Shown: piece after piece, positions 16,385 to 26,902 of the stretch
Layout of the letters: every line of letters starts with the position of its first letter
How positions within the stretch are numbered: position 1 is the first letter of the stretch
Assembly: GCF_000214595.1 (NCBI RefSeq)
Contig: NZ_AFIG01000001.1
Coordinates: 2,088,382-2,152,381 of the forward strand
Length of the DNA stretch: 64,000 nucleotides
Direction of reading: 5' to 3'
From: Methylophaga thalassica MP
Lineage (GTDB): Bacteria; Pseudomonadota; Gammaproteobacteria; Nitrosococcales; Methylophagaceae
The notes under the pieces: generated by a model
Database searches by the model: none
Seen by the model: only the letters and a program-made list of their open reading frames with translations
Told to the model about the DNA's origin: nothing
Position numbers and translations under genes: made by a program

Positions 16385-17569
16385 GTGCATAATGCAAATG
16401 ATGTTTTATTTATATTACTAGGCGCCATAATGGTGCTTGCCATGCACGCCGGCTTTGCGTTTCTCGAAGTCGGAACAGTTCGCAAAAAGAATCAGGTCAA
16501 TGCGCTTGTTAAAATTATTGTTGATTTTGCAATATCGACAATCGCTTATTTCTTTATTGGTTATGGCATCGCCTACAATTTACATTTTTTTGATGCTGCT
16601 CCCACACTCAACGAAAACTATGGCTACGGCCTGGTAAAATTCTTTTTCTTGCTGACGTTTGCTGCTGCTATACCTGCCATTGTTTCAGGAGGCATCGCAG
16701 AAAGATCAAAATTTTATCCTCAATTAATTGCTACTTTTTTTATCGCCGGCTTTATTTATCCTTTTTTTGAAGGAATCAGCTGGAACGGTGCCTATGGTAT
16801 TCAGGACTGGTTAAATTCTTCCTTTGGTGCCAGCTTTCACGACTTTGCAGGTTCAATTGTCGTACATGCTGTGGGTGGCTGGATTGCGCTAGCAGCTGTT
16901 TTACATTTAGGTCCCCGGCACGGTCGTTACGGGAAGAAAGGAGAGATTTTTGCTCACCCTCCTTCCAATATACCTTTTCTAGCTCTCGGTGCATGGATTT
17001 TGACCGTTGGTTGGTTTGGCTTTAATGTTATGTCAGCACAAGCCATTGACGGTATAAGTGGTTTAGTGGCTATCAATTCATTAATGGCAATGGTGGGCGG
17101 TATACTAGCATCATGCCTGGTTGGTAAAAATGATCCAGGCTTCGTCCACAATGGGCCATTAGCCGGTCTTGTCGCTGTCTGTGCCGGTTCTGACATTATG
17201 CATCCATTAGGCGCACTCATGACAGGCCTGGTTGCAGGGGCATTATTTGTTTTTACATTCACCCTGACACAAAATAAATGGAAAATAGACGATGTATTAG
17301 GTGTCTGGCCACTTCATGGCTTGTGTGGCGTTTGGGGTGGTATCGCAGCGGGTATATTCGGTCAGGTTGCGCTTGGCGGCATGGGCGGAGTCAGCTTAAT
17401 ATCTCAGCTTATCGGCACTGGACTTGGCATTTTGATAGCTTTTGTCGGCGGGTTTGCAGTTTACGGTTTACTAAAAGTCGTGCTTGGACTGAGATTATCT
17501 CAAGAACAAGAGTATGAAGGCGCGGACTTAAGCATTCACAAAATTACAGCAACACCCAATAATGATTAG
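16385..17569 (+). CDS. amt: Ammonium transporter (Amt/MEP/Rh family)
   Basis: Inner-membrane ammonium channel of 394 residues with about eleven transmembrane helices. Conserved residues line up with E. coli AmtB: Asp153 (FHDFAGSIVVH), the twin pore histidines His161 and His311 (WPLHGLCGVWGG), and the early signature AFLEVGTVRKKNQVNAL. It starts at GTG 16385, eight bases after GAGGGG, and lacks the cleaved signal peptide of AmtB, beginning directly with the first helix of the core. No glnK gene is next to it, unlike the usual glnK-amtB pair. Expression is predicted to be sigma-54/NtrC dependent; glnD, the sensor enzyme of the same system, is also in this window. Confidence 0.94.
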   Translation: MHNANDVLFILLGAIMVLAMHAGFAFLEVGTVRKKNQVNALVKIIVDFAISTIAYFFIGYGIAYNLHFFDAAPTLNENYGYGLVKFFFLLTFAAAIPAIVSGGIAERSKFYPQLIATFFIAGFIYPFFEGISWNGAYGIQDWLNSSFGASFHDFAGSIVVHAVGGWIALAAVLHLGPRHGRYGKKGEIFAHPPSNIPFLALGAWILTVGWFGFNVMSAQAIDGISGLVAINSLMAMVGGILASCLVGKNDPGFVHNGPLAGLVAVCAGSDIMHPLGALMTGLVAGALFVFTFTLTQNKWKIDDVLGVWPLHGLCGVWGGIAAGIFGQVALGGMGGVSLISQLIGTGLGILIAFVGGFAVYGLLKVVLGLRLSQEQEYEGADLSIHKITATPNND

Positions 17570-17584
17570 ATATAACGGGAAAAC

Positions 17585-17611
17585 GCATAATCCGATATTA
17601 TCGGATTATGC
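17585..17611. terminator. Perfect hairpin between amt and lpxA
   Basis: A 12-bp perfect inverted repeat GCATAATCCGAT / ATCGGATTATGC with a three-base loop lies between the convergent amt and lpxA genes and overlaps the last codons of lpxA. On the minus strand it is followed by CGTTTTCCC, a short T tract; on the plus strand there is none. It is probably a terminator for the lpxA operon and may also end amt transcripts. Confidence 0.6.
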
Positions 17612-18368
17612 CGCCTTCCTGCTTCTTGAGAAAATCCGCTAATAAAGAAATCTCATCTGATTCTTGTTCTATGCCATCAATACGCAGCTCTGCTTCTTCA
17701 AGTTTTAGCCCTGAGCGGTATAAAACTTTATAGGCTTGGCGAATATTTTTAATTTGAATATCGCTGAAATTACGTCTGCGCAGACCTTCGACATTAATAC
17801 CAAAAGGTTTTGCCATATGCCCAGAAACAAGAATATATGGTGGGACATTTCTCGAAATAACACTGCCCATCGCACTAAAAGAGTGTGATCCCATATAATT
17901 AAATTGGCTGATTAGCGTAAAGCCACCCAAAATAACGAAGTCGTCAATGATGACATGTCCCGCCAAAGAAGCATTGTTAGCAAAAATATTATCATTACCG
18001 ATAATACAATCATGTGCGATATGCACATACGCCATAATCCAGTTATTACTGCCTAGACGGGTTATTCCACCACCCTGAACAGTTCCCCGATTAATCGTCA
18101 CTGACTCGCGGATAAGGTTGTTATCACCAATTTCAAGTAGTGTATCTTCACCGTGAAATTTTTTATCCTGAGGTTCCTCACCTATTGAGGCGAACTGGAA
18201 TATGCGGTTATTTTTACCAATTTTTGTTGGTCCATTAATCACCACGTGCGATGCAATTTCAGTGCCTTCACCGATCTCGACCTTTGGGCCAATGACTGAA
18301 AAGGGACCAATCTTGACGTTATCAGCAATAACCGCTGTTGGATCAATAATAGCTGTCTGATGAATCAC
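17598..18368 (-). CDS. lpxA: UDP-N-acetylglucosamine O-acyltransferase
   Basis: First enzyme of lipid A synthesis; it transfers an R-3-hydroxyacyl chain from ACP to the 3-OH of UDP-GlcNAc in the cytosol. The N-terminal two thirds is a left-handed beta-helix of hexapeptide repeats, the catalytic base is His119 ([12 protein letters not shown], equal to His125 of E. coli), and the C-terminal helices carry GLRRRNFS. Length 256 is typical. It overlaps fabZ by four bases. It ends the operon here: lpxB, which normally follows, is absent and amt converges from the other side. Confidence 0.96.
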   Translation of the reverse strand: MIHQTAIIDPTAVIADNVKIGPFSVIGPKVEIGEGTEIASHVVINGPTKIGKNNRIFQFASIGEEPQDKKFHGEDTLLEIGDNNLIRESVTINRGTVQGGGITRLGSNNWIMAYVHIAHDCIIGNDNIFANNASLAGHVIIDDFVILGGFTLISQFNYMGSHSFSAMGSVISRNVPPYILVSGHMAKPFGINVEGLRRRNFSDIQIKNIRQAYKVLYRSGLKLEEAELRIDGIEQESDEISLLADFLKKQEGGIIR

Positions 18369-18814
18369 TTTGGCATTTCTTGGTTAACACACATGATATC
18401 TGCGCTGACAACGACTTCGCCATCAACACTCGCTTCACCCGTAAATTTCCATAAGTTACGTTTATTTTTAACCAGCTTCACTTCGAGTCTTAGCTGATCG
18501 CCTGGCTCAACTGGCTTTTTGAAACGGGCATTATCAATACCTGCTAAATAATATAACGCTTCATCAGACCGAATCTCATCAGCTGTTTTAAACGCTAACA
18601 AACCTGTTGCTTGAGCAAGGGATTCAAGGATTAACACACCTGGCATGATAACACGCTGAGGAAAATGACCTGTAAAGTGTGGTTCATTGAATGTAACGTT
18701 TTTGATGCCGACTAAATGCTCGCCAGGTGTAAATTCAATGACTCTATCGATGAGTAAAAAAGGGTATCGATGAGGTAACAGGCGTTGAATTTCATGTATG
18801 TCAATCGTGTTCAA
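18365..18814 (-). CDS. fabZ: 3-hydroxyacyl-ACP dehydratase FabZ
   Basis: Hot-dog fold dehydratase of fatty acid elongation that competes with LpxA for 3-hydroxyacyl-ACP. The catalytic pair is His50 (PHFTGHFPQ) and Glu64 ([11 protein letters not shown]); [14 protein letters not shown] at 12-25 is the standard N-terminal signature. Length 149 is normal. It lies between lpxD (88-base gap) and lpxA (four-base overlap), the classical lpxD-fabZ-lpxA order that ties lipid A to phospholipid synthesis. Confidence 0.96.
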   Translation of the reverse strand: MNTIDIHEIQRLLPHRYPFLLIDRVIEFTPGEHLVGIKNVTFNEPHFTGHFPQRVIMPGVLILESLAQATGLLAFKTADEIRSDEALYYLAGIDNARFKKPVEPGDQLRLEVKLVKNKRNLWKFTGEASVDGEVVVSADIMCVNQEMPK

Positions 18815-18902
18815 GCTAATATCCCTTGACTATTATTATATTAATAAAGACCGACAATGTTACTTTGAGTCGCCATTTTGGTAAAGCGAAACAACACTCA
18901 AA

Positions 18903-19919
18903 TCAATCTTTTGTTTTTTCTTCAAGCTGTTTAACACGATCAAATAATTTATCCATTTGCCGGTATCTAATCACGTTTTTATGCCACTGTTTAGCAGGTT
19001 CAACAGGAATACCTGAAGAATAGATACCTGCCTCATTAATAGACTTGGTGACCATACTCATCCCGGTTAATTGCACACCGCTGGCAATATTAATATGACC
19101 TGCCATGCCAGTACCACCACCAATGGCACAATATTCACCAATAGAAGTACTTCCTGCAATACCCGTACAACCGGCTATAACAGAATGTTTACCAATTGTG
19201 ACATTGTGTCCGATCTGTATTTGATTATCGAGCTTCACGCCATCAGCAATAACCGTGTCATCAATAGCACCTCTATCAATTGTAGTATTGGCACCAATCT
19301 CAACATCATTGCCAATATTGACAGATCCAACTTGTGGCACTTTTATCCAGTGGCCATTATCGTTAGCAATACCAAAACCATCCGCGCCAATGACTACACC
19401 AGGATGAATAATCGTCCTTTCACCAATGATGACGCCAAAACATAATGTTACATTAGGTCTGAGGTTTGCCGCTTTGCGAATAACCACATCATGTTCGATA
19501 ACACATCCCGGTCCAATCACCACGTCATCTTCTATGATGACTGCTTGCTCAATGACAACATTCGCCCCAATACTGACATTAGCACCTATCTTTGCTGATG
19601 GGTCAATTGATGCTGACGGATGGATGCCAGGAAGTTTTTTTTCAGTGGGGTGAAGTAGACTTGCCGCTTTTGCATACGCAACGTATGGATCATCAACTTC
19701 AATGGCATTCGTTGTGACGTACTGAGCCATACCTTTCAAAACGATTATGGCACCGGCACAGGACTGATTTAAGAATTTTTTATATTTGGGATTAGATAAG
19801 AAACTAAGCTGACTTGAATCAGCATTTGATAATGTACCGACGCTGCTAACTGAGTAATTAGCATCGCCGATAACATTACCATTGATATATTCCGCTATTT
19901 GAGCAAGAGTCAAACTCAC
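18903..19919 (-). CDS. lpxD: UDP-3-O-(3-hydroxyacyl)glucosamine N-acyltransferase
   Basis: Third enzyme of lipid A synthesis, adding the N-linked hydroxyacyl chain. It has an N-terminal uridine-binding domain (residues 1-100, SFLSNPKYKKFL), a long left-handed beta-helix of hexapeptide repeats (about 105-300), and a C-terminal helix. The active-site histidine lies in NQIQIGHNVTIG near residue 240. It starts with GTG and has GAG upstream. Length 338 is normal. It is separated by nine bases from skp. Confidence 0.96.
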   Translation of the reverse strand: MSLTLAQIAEYINGNVIGDANYSVSSVGTLSNADSSQLSFLSNPKYKKFLNQSCAGAIIVLKGMAQYVTTNAIEVDDPYVAYAKAASLLHPTEKKLPGIHPSASIDPSAKIGANVSIGANVVIEQAVIIEDDVVIGPGCVIEHDVVIRKAANLRPNVTLCFGVIIGERTIIHPGVVIGADGFGIANDNGHWIKVPQVGSVNIGNDVEIGANTTIDRGAIDDTVIADGVKLDNQIQIGHNVTIGKHSVIAGCTGIAGSTSIGEYCAIGGGTGMAGHINIASGVQLTGMSMVTKSINEAGIYSSGIPVEPAKQWHKNVIRYRQMDKLFDRVKQLEEKTKD

Positions 19920-19928
19920 AGGCGCACT

Positions 19929-20435
19929 CTATTTCTTAGCTTTTAACATTTCCAGAACTTTATCAGTCAGATCTACTTTATCACTGGCAAAGATAACGCC
20001 TTGGTATAAAACCAGGTCATAAGACTCTTTTTTGGCTAAATCAACAATTGTTTCAGCGATGTCTTTTTCAAGCTTTCTCAACTCTTCGTTACGACGAATA
20101 GACAAATCTTCACTATATTCATCCTGAAGACGTTGTAACTCGCGCTGATCACTCAATAAGTCACGTTCTTTATCACGACGTTGTTCAGCACTTAAAATAG
20201 CGCCATCTTTATTCAGTTTTTCTTGAGCTGCTCTTAGTGCTTTATGTTTTGCTTCTAAAGACTTACTTCTTGCTGAAAATTCTTTTTCTAACCTTGCGAG
20301 TGCTGCTGCTTTTTGTGGTGATTTATCGAGCACCACGCCTGCATTTACAACACCGATTTTTAAATCTGCTGCATAACTAGCAGGTGCGGCGATGAACAAT
20401 GCAAATAATAGCCAAATAAACTTCAAATTCTTCAC
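19929..20435 (-). CDS. skp: Periplasmic chaperone Skp/OmpH
   Basis: Trimeric holdase that carries unfolded outer membrane proteins to the BAM complex. I place the start at GTG 20435, because GGAG lies six bases upstream and the product then begins with a signal peptide MKNLKFIWLLFALFIAAPASYA before ADLKIGVVN; a TTG 12 bases earlier is less likely. The mature chain starts with a beta strand, followed by a long charged coiled-coil (tentacle, about residues 45-130) and a C-terminal strand (YDLVLYQGVIFAS). It sits between bamA and lpxD as in most proteobacteria. Confidence 0.93.
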   Translation of the reverse strand: MKNLKFIWLLFALFIAAPASYAADLKIGVVNAGVVLDKSPQKAAALARLEKEFSARSKSLEAKHKALRAAQEKLNKDGAILSAEQRRDKERDLLSDQRELQRLQDEYSEDLSIRRNEELRKLEKDIAETIVDLAKKESYDLVLYQGVIFASDKVDLTDKVLEMLKAKK

Positions 20436-20455
20436 ACTCAACTCCAAATAATTAA

Positions 20456-22732
20456 TTAAAACGTCGAACCTAATGAGAACTGGAATGCTTCAGTCTCATC
20501 GCCGTCTTCTTTCTTCAACGGTGCAGCTATACTAAACGACATTGCACCGACTGGTGAAATCCATATAGCTGACAGACCGGCTGAATATCTCAATAAACCC
20601 GCATCAAAATCTTGATTCACATCGTATACGTTACCAAAGTCAGTAAATGCACTCAGGCGGAAAGATTTTAACGTTTTTTTCATAAATGGTACTGGGAAAA
20701 TAACTTCAGCGCCGCCACTGACTAGTAAATTACCACCTAATGGTTCATCATCTTCTTTAACACCAAGAGTATTAGCCTGGAAGCCTCTGACACTTCTGAT
20801 ACCACCCGCATAGAAATTCTGGAAGAAAGGATATTCTTCTGTATCACCATACGAATCACCATAACCAAACTCACCTCTCAAAGAGAAGGTAAATGTCTCA
20901 TTGATTGGATGGTACGCATTAGCCTTATATTTCAGTTTGTAGTACTGCAGTGACGGCCCTGGCACTGCAAACTCACCTGTCAGTGTTTGCGAGATACCAC
21001 TTGTAGGTAACAATGCATTGTCACGGTCATCACTCGACCAGCCTAGGTTCAGTGTGACAGTATCAAAAGAGTCACCCTCACGCTTAATAAAGTCAGAATA
21101 ACGTGAAATGGTATTGTCGGATGGTAAATCGATTTCAGTATGCTCATAACCGACACCAAGGTTAATACGATTTTCCTCTGAAATTGGAATACCAAAGGTA
21201 ATATCGCCGCCAAAGGCATCTAGCGTGTAAGTAGCGATATTGGCTTCATCAGCATCAGTTTTACGATAGAAAGCATTAAAGCCTTGACTGATACCATCAA
21301 CCGTCACAAATGGGTTGGTGTAACCAAAACTATAAATAGTATTAATGCTGCTATTGTTAAAACCAAAACGAATATGTTTACCACTTCCCAAGAAGTTCTT
21401 CTGTGTCACATTCGCATTAAAAATAAGGCCATCAGATTGCGAGAAACCGATACCGGCTGAAAGACTACCAGACGGTGTTTCTGTGACGCCAAAGTCCAAA
21501 TCAACCTGATCCTGAACGCCCGCGACCGGGATAGTTTCAACGTTTACATTCTCAAAATAACCAAGCCGTGATACACGTGCTTTTGATTGCTCGACTTTTT
21601 CAGTCGAAATCCAGGCAGATTCCTGCTGACGGAATTCGCGGCGTAATACTTCATCACGTGTTTTACTATTACCAGAAATATTAATACGTCTGACATACGC
21701 TCTGCGACCAGGGTCAACAAAGAACGTTAAATCCACTTCGCGTTTTTCGCGGTCGATTTCTGGAACTGCATTTACATTGGCGAAAGCATAACCATCGTTA
21801 CCCAGACGGTTAGTTAAGTTCTCAGTACTCTTTGTGATTGCCTTACGTGAAAATACAGAATTTTCTCGAATCGTCACCAACTTGAATAATTCATCTTCCG
21901 GAACAATCAAGTTACCTGCCAGACGTACCTGATTGATTTTATATTTCTCACCTTCACTGATATTAATAGTGATAAACATGTGTTTTTTATCATCACTGAT
22001 AGATACCTGTGTCGACTCCACAGTAAAGTCAACATAACCACGATCCAGATAAAATGAACGTAGTGTTTCTAAATCAGCAGATAATTTTTGACGAGAGTAT
22101 TGATTGTCTTTTGTCAGAAATGATAACAATGAACCGGTTGTCGTCTGGAAGTCCGTCATCAGCTCTTCATCATCAAAAGCATGGTTACCGACAATATTGA
22201 TTTCACTGATTGTGGCGACGACACCTTCCGCCATGGTGATACGAATAGCGACACGGTTTCGTGATAGTGGTGTTACTTCGGAACTAATGGCAACGCCATA
22301 TTTACCGCGGCTAAAATATTGGCGTTCCAGTTCCAGCTCTACCCGTTCAAGCATGGCTTGCTCAAATACCTGACCTTCACCAAAACCAATTTCACGAAGC
22401 GATTTCAGTAATTCGGCAGAATCCATGTCTTTATTACCGACAAGTTCAATGCTGGATATCGCCGGACGTTCTTTTACTTTAATAACCAGTACATTGTCTT
22501 GTCTTTCCACTTCAACGTTGTTGAAATACTTTGACTTAAACAAAGAACGAATAATGCCTTTTGCATCATTATCCGTCATCGTATCCCCGACTTTTACAGG
22601 GAGATAATTAAAGACGGTACCAGCAGAAATACGTTGCAATCCCTCTATACGGATATCTTCAATGGTAAAGGACTCAGCTTTTGCGACTGAGATAAAGGAC
22701 AAGAACAGGAGTATAGGCAGTAATTTATTCAT
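20456..22732 (-). CDS. bamA: Outer membrane protein assembly factor BamA
   Basis: Omp85 protein that inserts beta-barrels into the outer membrane. A signal peptide (MNKLLPILLFLSFISVAKA) precedes five POTRA domains at about residues 20-420 (first one FTIEDIRIEGLQRISAGTVF) and a 16-strand barrel ending in QFSLGSTF with the expected terminal Phe. VRGFQ of the barrel L6 loop is present (GGIRSVRGFQANTLG). The ATG at 22732 is preferred; a TTG at 22744 would add four residues. It is between rseP and skp. Confidence 0.97.
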   Translation of the reverse strand: MNKLLPILLFLSFISVAKAESFTIEDIRIEGLQRISAGTVFNYLPVKVGDTMTDNDAKGIIRSLFKSKYFNNVEVERQDNVLVIKVKERPAISSIELVGNKDMDSAELLKSLREIGFGEGQVFEQAMLERVELELERQYFSRGKYGVAISSEVTPLSRNRVAIRITMAEGVVATISEINIVGNHAFDDEELMTDFQTTTGSLLSFLTKDNQYSRQKLSADLETLRSFYLDRGYVDFTVESTQVSISDDKKHMFITINISEGEKYKINQVRLAGNLIVPEDELFKLVTIRENSVFSRKAITKSTENLTNRLGNDGYAFANVNAVPEIDREKREVDLTFFVDPGRRAYVRRINISGNSKTRDEVLRREFRQQESAWISTEKVEQSKARVSRLGYFENVNVETIPVAGVQDQVDLDFGVTETPSGSLSAGIGFSQSDGLIFNANVTQKNFLGSGKHIRFGFNNSSINTIYSFGYTNPFVTVDGISQGFNAFYRKTDADEANIATYTLDAFGGDITFGIPISEENRINLGVGYEHTEIDLPSDNTISRYSDFIKREGDSFDTVTLNLGWSSDDRDNALLPTSGISQTLTGEFAVPGPSLQYYKLKYKANAYHPINETFTFSLRGEFGYGDSYGDTEEYPFFQNFYAGGIRSVRGFQANTLGVKEDDEPLGGNLLVSGGAEVIFPVPFMKKTLKSFRLSAFTDFGNVYDVNQDFDAGLLRYSAGLSAIWISPVGAMSFSIAAPLKKEDGDETEAFQFSLGSTF

Positions 22733-22790
22733 TGTTATCAGCAATAACTATCCGTCGACGAAAGAGTAAGTGTACCTGCAATTAATCTGA

Positions 22791-24128
22791 TTATCCAAAC
22801 ACTCTTGATAGATCATTAAAAAAGGCAATAAACATGACCATTATCAAAACAAGGAAGCCCACTTTTTGAATTTGGACCTGCACCGTGTCGGAAAGCGGTT
22901 TACCTCTGACTGCTTCAAATGCAAACATAGCCAGATGTCCGCCATCCAACATTGGAATAGGTAATAAGTTCAAGATACCCAGAGTAATGCTTATCATGGC
23001 AAGAAAACTGATAAATGACATCACCCCTTGCTCAGCAGAACTACCAGCGATTTGTGCAATACTAATCGGACCACCTAAGTTATCGGTTGATACTTTTCCG
23101 GTAATCATTCCCCACAAACTTTTTAAAGTGGATGAAGAAAAATCCCAGGTTTGAATCACAGCGTATTTAATTGCCTCGATCGGTCCATAACGTAACTCCG
23201 CTTGCAGCTCTTGTGGTATGGCAGTCTGACTCGCATCCACAGCAGCACCAATGCGGCCTTTGCCATCCTCACCTATTTCAGGTATCAAAGTCAGCGCTAT
23301 GCGCTCACCATCTTGAAACACTTCAATATCTAGCTTTTTACCTGCACTTGCCTGAATTAACTCAACCCATTGATTCCAACTTGGAATGGTTTCTTGTTGC
23401 GCGCTAAGCAGCATATCACCCGCTTTTAAACCGGCTTTTTCTGCCGGGGAGCCGGGCATCACTTCACCGAGAATCGGTTTAATGGCAGGGCGAAGTGGCT
23501 CAATCCCTATTTGCTCAAGAATATTGCCAACTTGTTCCAGGCCAACTTGAGGCAGGATGAGCGAATGTTGTTGTTTAATACTCGCTGAACTGACAGTAAT
23601 ATCAATTTTTTCGCCATACTCTGCTTTTTGAATTAACGCCTTATAAACACTATTCCAGGTCGGGGTATCATTGCCATCGATTTGCAGAATTTCATCGCCG
23701 GCATGCAATCCAGCCTCCGCGGCGATTGATGCAGGCCGTACATCATCAATAACCGGTTTAATACCTGAAACACCCACTACTAACAAAAGCCAATAGGCCA
23801 AAATAGCAAAAAGTAAATTGGCTATGGGTCCAGCTGATACGATGGCTACACGCTTTGCAAGAGACTGACGATTAAATGCAAACTGAGCTTGCTCTTCACT
23901 CACCGGCATTTCACGTTCATCCAGCATTTTGACATAACCGCCCATGGGAATCGGAGCTAATACATACTCAGTACCATCTTTACCGACTTTTTGCCAGATA
24001 GGTTTACCAAAGCCCACAGAAAAACGAAGTACTTTGACACCACAACGTCTGGCCACCCAGAAGTGACCGTATTCATGTATAACAATCAGGATGGCTAAGG
24101 CAATTAAAAAGAAAATTAATGAATGCAT
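22791..24128 (-). CDS. rseP: RIP metalloprotease RseP
   Basis: Inner-membrane site-2 protease that cleaves anti-sigma factor RseA and leftover signal peptides. The zinc motif HEYGH is at residues 18-22 in the first transmembrane helix, two PDZ domains lie at about 115-290 ([29 protein letters not shown]), and the second active-site motif [12 protein letters not shown] is in a C-terminal helix. Length 445 fits. Its start overlaps the end of dxr by 13 bases. Confidence 0.96.
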   Translation of the reverse strand: MHSLIFFLIALAILIVIHEYGHFWVARRCGVKVLRFSVGFGKPIWQKVGKDGTEYVLAPIPMGGYVKMLDEREMPVSEEQAQFAFNRQSLAKRVAIVSAGPIANLLFAILAYWLLLVVGVSGIKPVIDDVRPASIAAEAGLHAGDEILQIDGNDTPTWNSVYKALIQKAEYGEKIDITVSSASIKQQHSLILPQVGLEQVGNILEQIGIEPLRPAIKPILGEVMPGSPAEKAGLKAGDMLLSAQQETIPSWNQWVELIQASAGKKLDIEVFQDGERIALTLIPEIGEDGKGRIGAAVDASQTAIPQELQAELRYGPIEAIKYAVIQTWDFSSSTLKSLWGMITGKVSTDNLGGPISIAQIAGSSAEQGVMSFISFLAMISITLGILNLLPIPMLDGGHLAMFAFEAVRGKPLSDTVQVQIQKVGFLVLIMVMFIAFFNDLSRVFG

Positions 24129-25303
24129 AAACCAATCTTGCTTTTAGCTAAGGTTCTCGCGGCGGCATCATCCGCCAGGATCTGTTCAAGTGTCGTGGCA
24201 TCATTGGCAGGCAGTTCAATCAACACTTCTTCAATGATTCTGGCAATATCGGTAAAGCGAATTTGTTCATCTAAAAAGGCCTGTACAGCAATTTCATTGG
24301 CAGCATTCAAAATCGCCGTCGCGGTGCCACCCTCATTTAATGCTTTATATGCTAGGCGTAGGCAAGGGAATCGCGCGAAGTCAGCCGCACTAAAATCTAA
24401 TCTGCCAACTTTGACTAGATCTAAAGGCTCTACACCCGATGCAATCCTATCTGGCCAGGACAAAGTATTAGTAATGGGTGTGCGCATATCAGGATTCCCC
24501 ATCTGTGCTAACACCGATCCATCCTCATAGTCGACCATAGAATGAATAACACTTTGTCTGTGCAAAACCACTTCAATTTGTTGACTTTGCAAACCAAACA
24601 GCCAGTGCGCTTCAATCACTTCAAGACCTTTATTCATCATGGTCGCAGAATCAACCGAAATTTTTTGTCCCATTGACCAGTTAGGATGGGCAACCGCTTG
24701 TTCAGGAGTGACATCGTCTAACTGCTCAATATCATAGTCTCTGAATGGGCCGCCTGAGGCCGTAAGGATAATTTTTCTTACACCTTTACCATTGAAATCA
24801 TGATGTTGAGTATTGGCTACGGGAAGACACTGCCAGATAGCATTATGTTCACTATCCACAGGCAGCAATGTTGCAGCATTCTCGGCTACGGTTTTCATAA
24901 ACAAGGCACCGCTCATCACCAGTGCCTCTTTATTCGCAAGCAAGATTCGTTTACCTGCCTTTGCTGCTGCCAAGGTTGGTAATAAGCCTGCCGCACCAAC
25001 AATCGCTGCTACAACAATATCTGTATTGGCTGAAGAAGAGACCTCTTCAAGCGCTTTCTTGCCAATTTTAACAATGGTTTTACTATGATTTTTTTTAAGC
25101 GCTTCAGCCAGTTTATCTGCTGCGGCAACATCTAACATCACAGCAATTTCTGGTTCGAACTGAAGGCACTGCTGCAGCAAGGATTCTACAGAACGATTAG
25201 CCGTTAAAGCATAGACTTTGAATTTTTCAGGATGAAGACTTAATACATCAAGCGTACTCAGACCTATTGAACCAGTTGACCCAAGAATCGTCACTGATTT
25301 CAT
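24116..25303 (-). CDS. dxr: 1-deoxy-D-xylulose 5-phosphate reductoisomerase
   Basis: Converts DXP to MEP in the non-mevalonate isoprenoid pathway with NADPH. The nucleotide-binding motif [10 protein letters not shown] is at residues 8-17, and the metal ligands D150, S151 and E152 ([13 protein letters not shown]) match E. coli numbering; a later Glu lies in [15 protein letters not shown]. Length 395 is normal. It overlaps both cdsA (four bases) and rseP. Together with uppS it supplies the undecaprenyl carrier used by envelope and O-antigen synthesis. Confidence 0.96.
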   Translation of the reverse strand: MKSVTILGSTGSIGLSTLDVLSLHPEKFKVYALTANRSVESLLQQCLQFEPEIAVMLDVAAADKLAEALKKNHSKTIVKIGKKALEEVSSSANTDIVVAAIVGAAGLLPTLAAAKAGKRILLANKEALVMSGALFMKTVAENAATLLPVDSEHNAIWQCLPVANTQHHDFNGKGVRKIILTASGGPFRDYDIEQLDDVTPEQAVAHPNWSMGQKISVDSATMMNKGLEVIEAHWLFGLQSQQIEVVLHRQSVIHSMVDYEDGSVLAQMGNPDMRTPITNTLSWPDRIASGVEPLDLVKVGRLDFSAADFARFPCLRLAYKALNEGGTATAILNAANEIAVQAFLDEQIRFTDIARIIEEVLIELPANDATTLEQILADDAAARTLAKSKIGLCIH

Positions 25304-26130
25304 TTATAGCCACCCATGATTAATATAAGGAAAGTGAAAACAGGCACTGCCGCAATTAAACTGTCAATTCTGTCTAATATTCCACCATGCCCGGGCAGCA
25401 GACTACCACTGTCTTTGACCGAGAACGCGCGTTTATACAAACTCTCAAACAAGTCGCCAACAATCGATACTGCAACAGTAACAACAGCAAGTAACAGCCA
25501 TTCAAACAAGGTGATTGTTGTCGGCGTTTTTACCCAATAAAAACCAATGGCCCAAATTGAGGCAAGCAACACGCCCCCCGCTACACCTTCCCATGTTTTA
25601 TTAGGGCTGACGGCTGGTGCTAAGGCATGTTTTCCGTAGCGTTTACCAGCAAAATAACCACCTGTGTCAGCCAGCCAAACGGTGACCATCACAAAGAAGA
25701 ATAAAAATGCCCCAACTTCACTAAATGCCTTGAGTGTAATGGATGAGACCACAAATACGGTGAGTATCAAAATACTGCTAATAGCCCCAAAAACTTTATT
25801 TTTAAATACAAGTGACAGCCGCTCAGCCAGTGATTTATTAGAAAATCCGAGAATAACAACCAGTGCAATAAGCCAGATGAGGATGCCAATACTGATAATG
25901 AAATAAGGATTAAGCTGGGTGATAGCCAGATATAAAACGATAATTAGATCAACAGCCAACATAACCCGCATGCCAGGGCTCTGAATACCTATCATCTGAT
26001 GCCATTCCCATGCAGCCAGTAATGCAACGGCAACGATCAAGGTGGTGAAGGTGGTTAATGAACTGGCAAAAACAGCCCAGACAACAAGAGGAATTAAAAT
26101 AGCGGCGGTGATTAAACGTTGTTTAAGCAT
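25300..26130 (-). CDS. cdsA: Phosphatidate cytidylyltransferase
   Basis: Integral membrane enzyme that makes CDP-diacylglycerol from phosphatidate and CTP. The CdsA signature [20 protein letters not shown] followed by GILDRIDS is near the C-terminus, after about eight hydrophobic helices. The start is placed at ATG 26130 ([12 protein letters not shown]), with AAGG upstream and an eight-base overlap with uppS. The longer frame to 26205 would run 75 bases into uppS and adds a non-homologous N-terminus. The resulting 276 residues match the family. Confidence 0.93.
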   Translation of the reverse strand: MLKQRLITAAILIPLVVWAVFASSLTTFTTLIVAVALLAAWEWHQMIGIQSPGMRVMLAVDLIIVLYLAITQLNPYFIISIGILIWLIALVVILGFSNKSLAERLSLVFKNKVFGAISSILILTVFVVSSITLKAFSEVGAFLFFFVMVTVWLADTGGYFAGKRYGKHALAPAVSPNKTWEGVAGGVLLASIWAIGFYWVKTPTTITLFEWLLLAVVTVAVSIVGDLFESLYKRAFSVKDSGSLLPGHGGILDRIDSLIAAVPVFTFLILIMGGYK

Positions 26131-26869
26131 CAGATTGACCTTGCAATTGCTCAGAAGTACGGCCAAACCGTCTTTCACGTTTGGAAAATGAGCTGATAGC
26201 CGCATCTAATTGTTTACTATCAAATTCGGGCCATAATACGTCTGTGAAGAAAAATTCTGTATACGCCATTTGCCATAACAAGAAGTTACTGACGCGTTGC
26301 TCCCCACCAGTGCGGATAAATAAATCCGGCTCTGGCAGCGCCGATGTAGTTAATAAAGCACTGATATCTTCTTCATTAATATCTTCAGGCTTAAGCTCTC
26401 CGGTAGCTACTTTTTGTGCAATTTGCCGAACTGACTGGGTAATATCCCAACGTCCACCATAATTGGCAGCAATATTCACTATTAGCCCGGTATTATTCCG
26501 AGTTAATTCCTGCGCCTGAGCAATTTTTTGCTGTAATGTCGGTGTAAACTTATCTATATCACCAATAATGCACAACCTAATATTATTGTCGTGCAGCTTT
26601 TTGACTTGATTATCCAGTGCGTGACTAAACAATTCCATCAACAGTGATACTTCTTTGCCCGGTCTGCGCCAGTTTTCACTACTAAAGGCAAATAAACTTA
26701 AAACCTCGACACCCAGCTCAGCACAGCGTTTTACAATATCAGCCACTGTTTTCACACCGGCACGATGTCCCATAAATCGTGGCTGTAATCGACGTTTTGC
26801 CCAGCGACCATTACCATCCATAATGATGGCAATGTGTTTAGGAATATTCTCTTTTGGGGGGGTATTCAT
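26123..26869 (-). CDS. uppS: Undecaprenyl diphosphate synthase
   Basis: Cis-prenyltransferase that extends FPP to C55 undecaprenyl diphosphate, the lipid carrier for peptidoglycan and O-antigen units. The catalytic Asp18 is in IIMDGNGRWAKRR, with FSSENWRRP near residue 64 and the C-terminal DLFIRTGGEQRVSNFLLWQ, TDVLWPEF motifs. Length 248 is typical. A C7/G7 run near the start codes for the PP of MNTPPKENIPK. It follows frr by 33 bases. Confidence 0.96.
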   Translation of the reverse strand: MNTPPKENIPKHIAIIMDGNGRWAKRRLQPRFMGHRAGVKTVADIVKRCAELGVEVLSLFAFSSENWRRPGKEVSLLMELFSHALDNQVKKLHDNNIRLCIIGDIDKFTPTLQQKIAQAQELTRNNTGLIVNIAANYGGRWDITQSVRQIAQKVATGELKPEDINEEDISALLTTSALPEPDLFIRTGGEQRVSNFLLWQMAYTEFFFTDVLWPEFDSKQLDAAISSFSKRERRFGRTSEQLQGQSDA

Positions 26870-26902
26870 TCAAGAATGGTCAATGAGAGTGTAACCACAG
26901 GG

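Noticed and set aside
20435-20447. TTG start for skp four codons upstream
   Set aside because: GGAG lies inside that extension and is ideally spaced for the GTG at 20435, which also starts the signal peptide.
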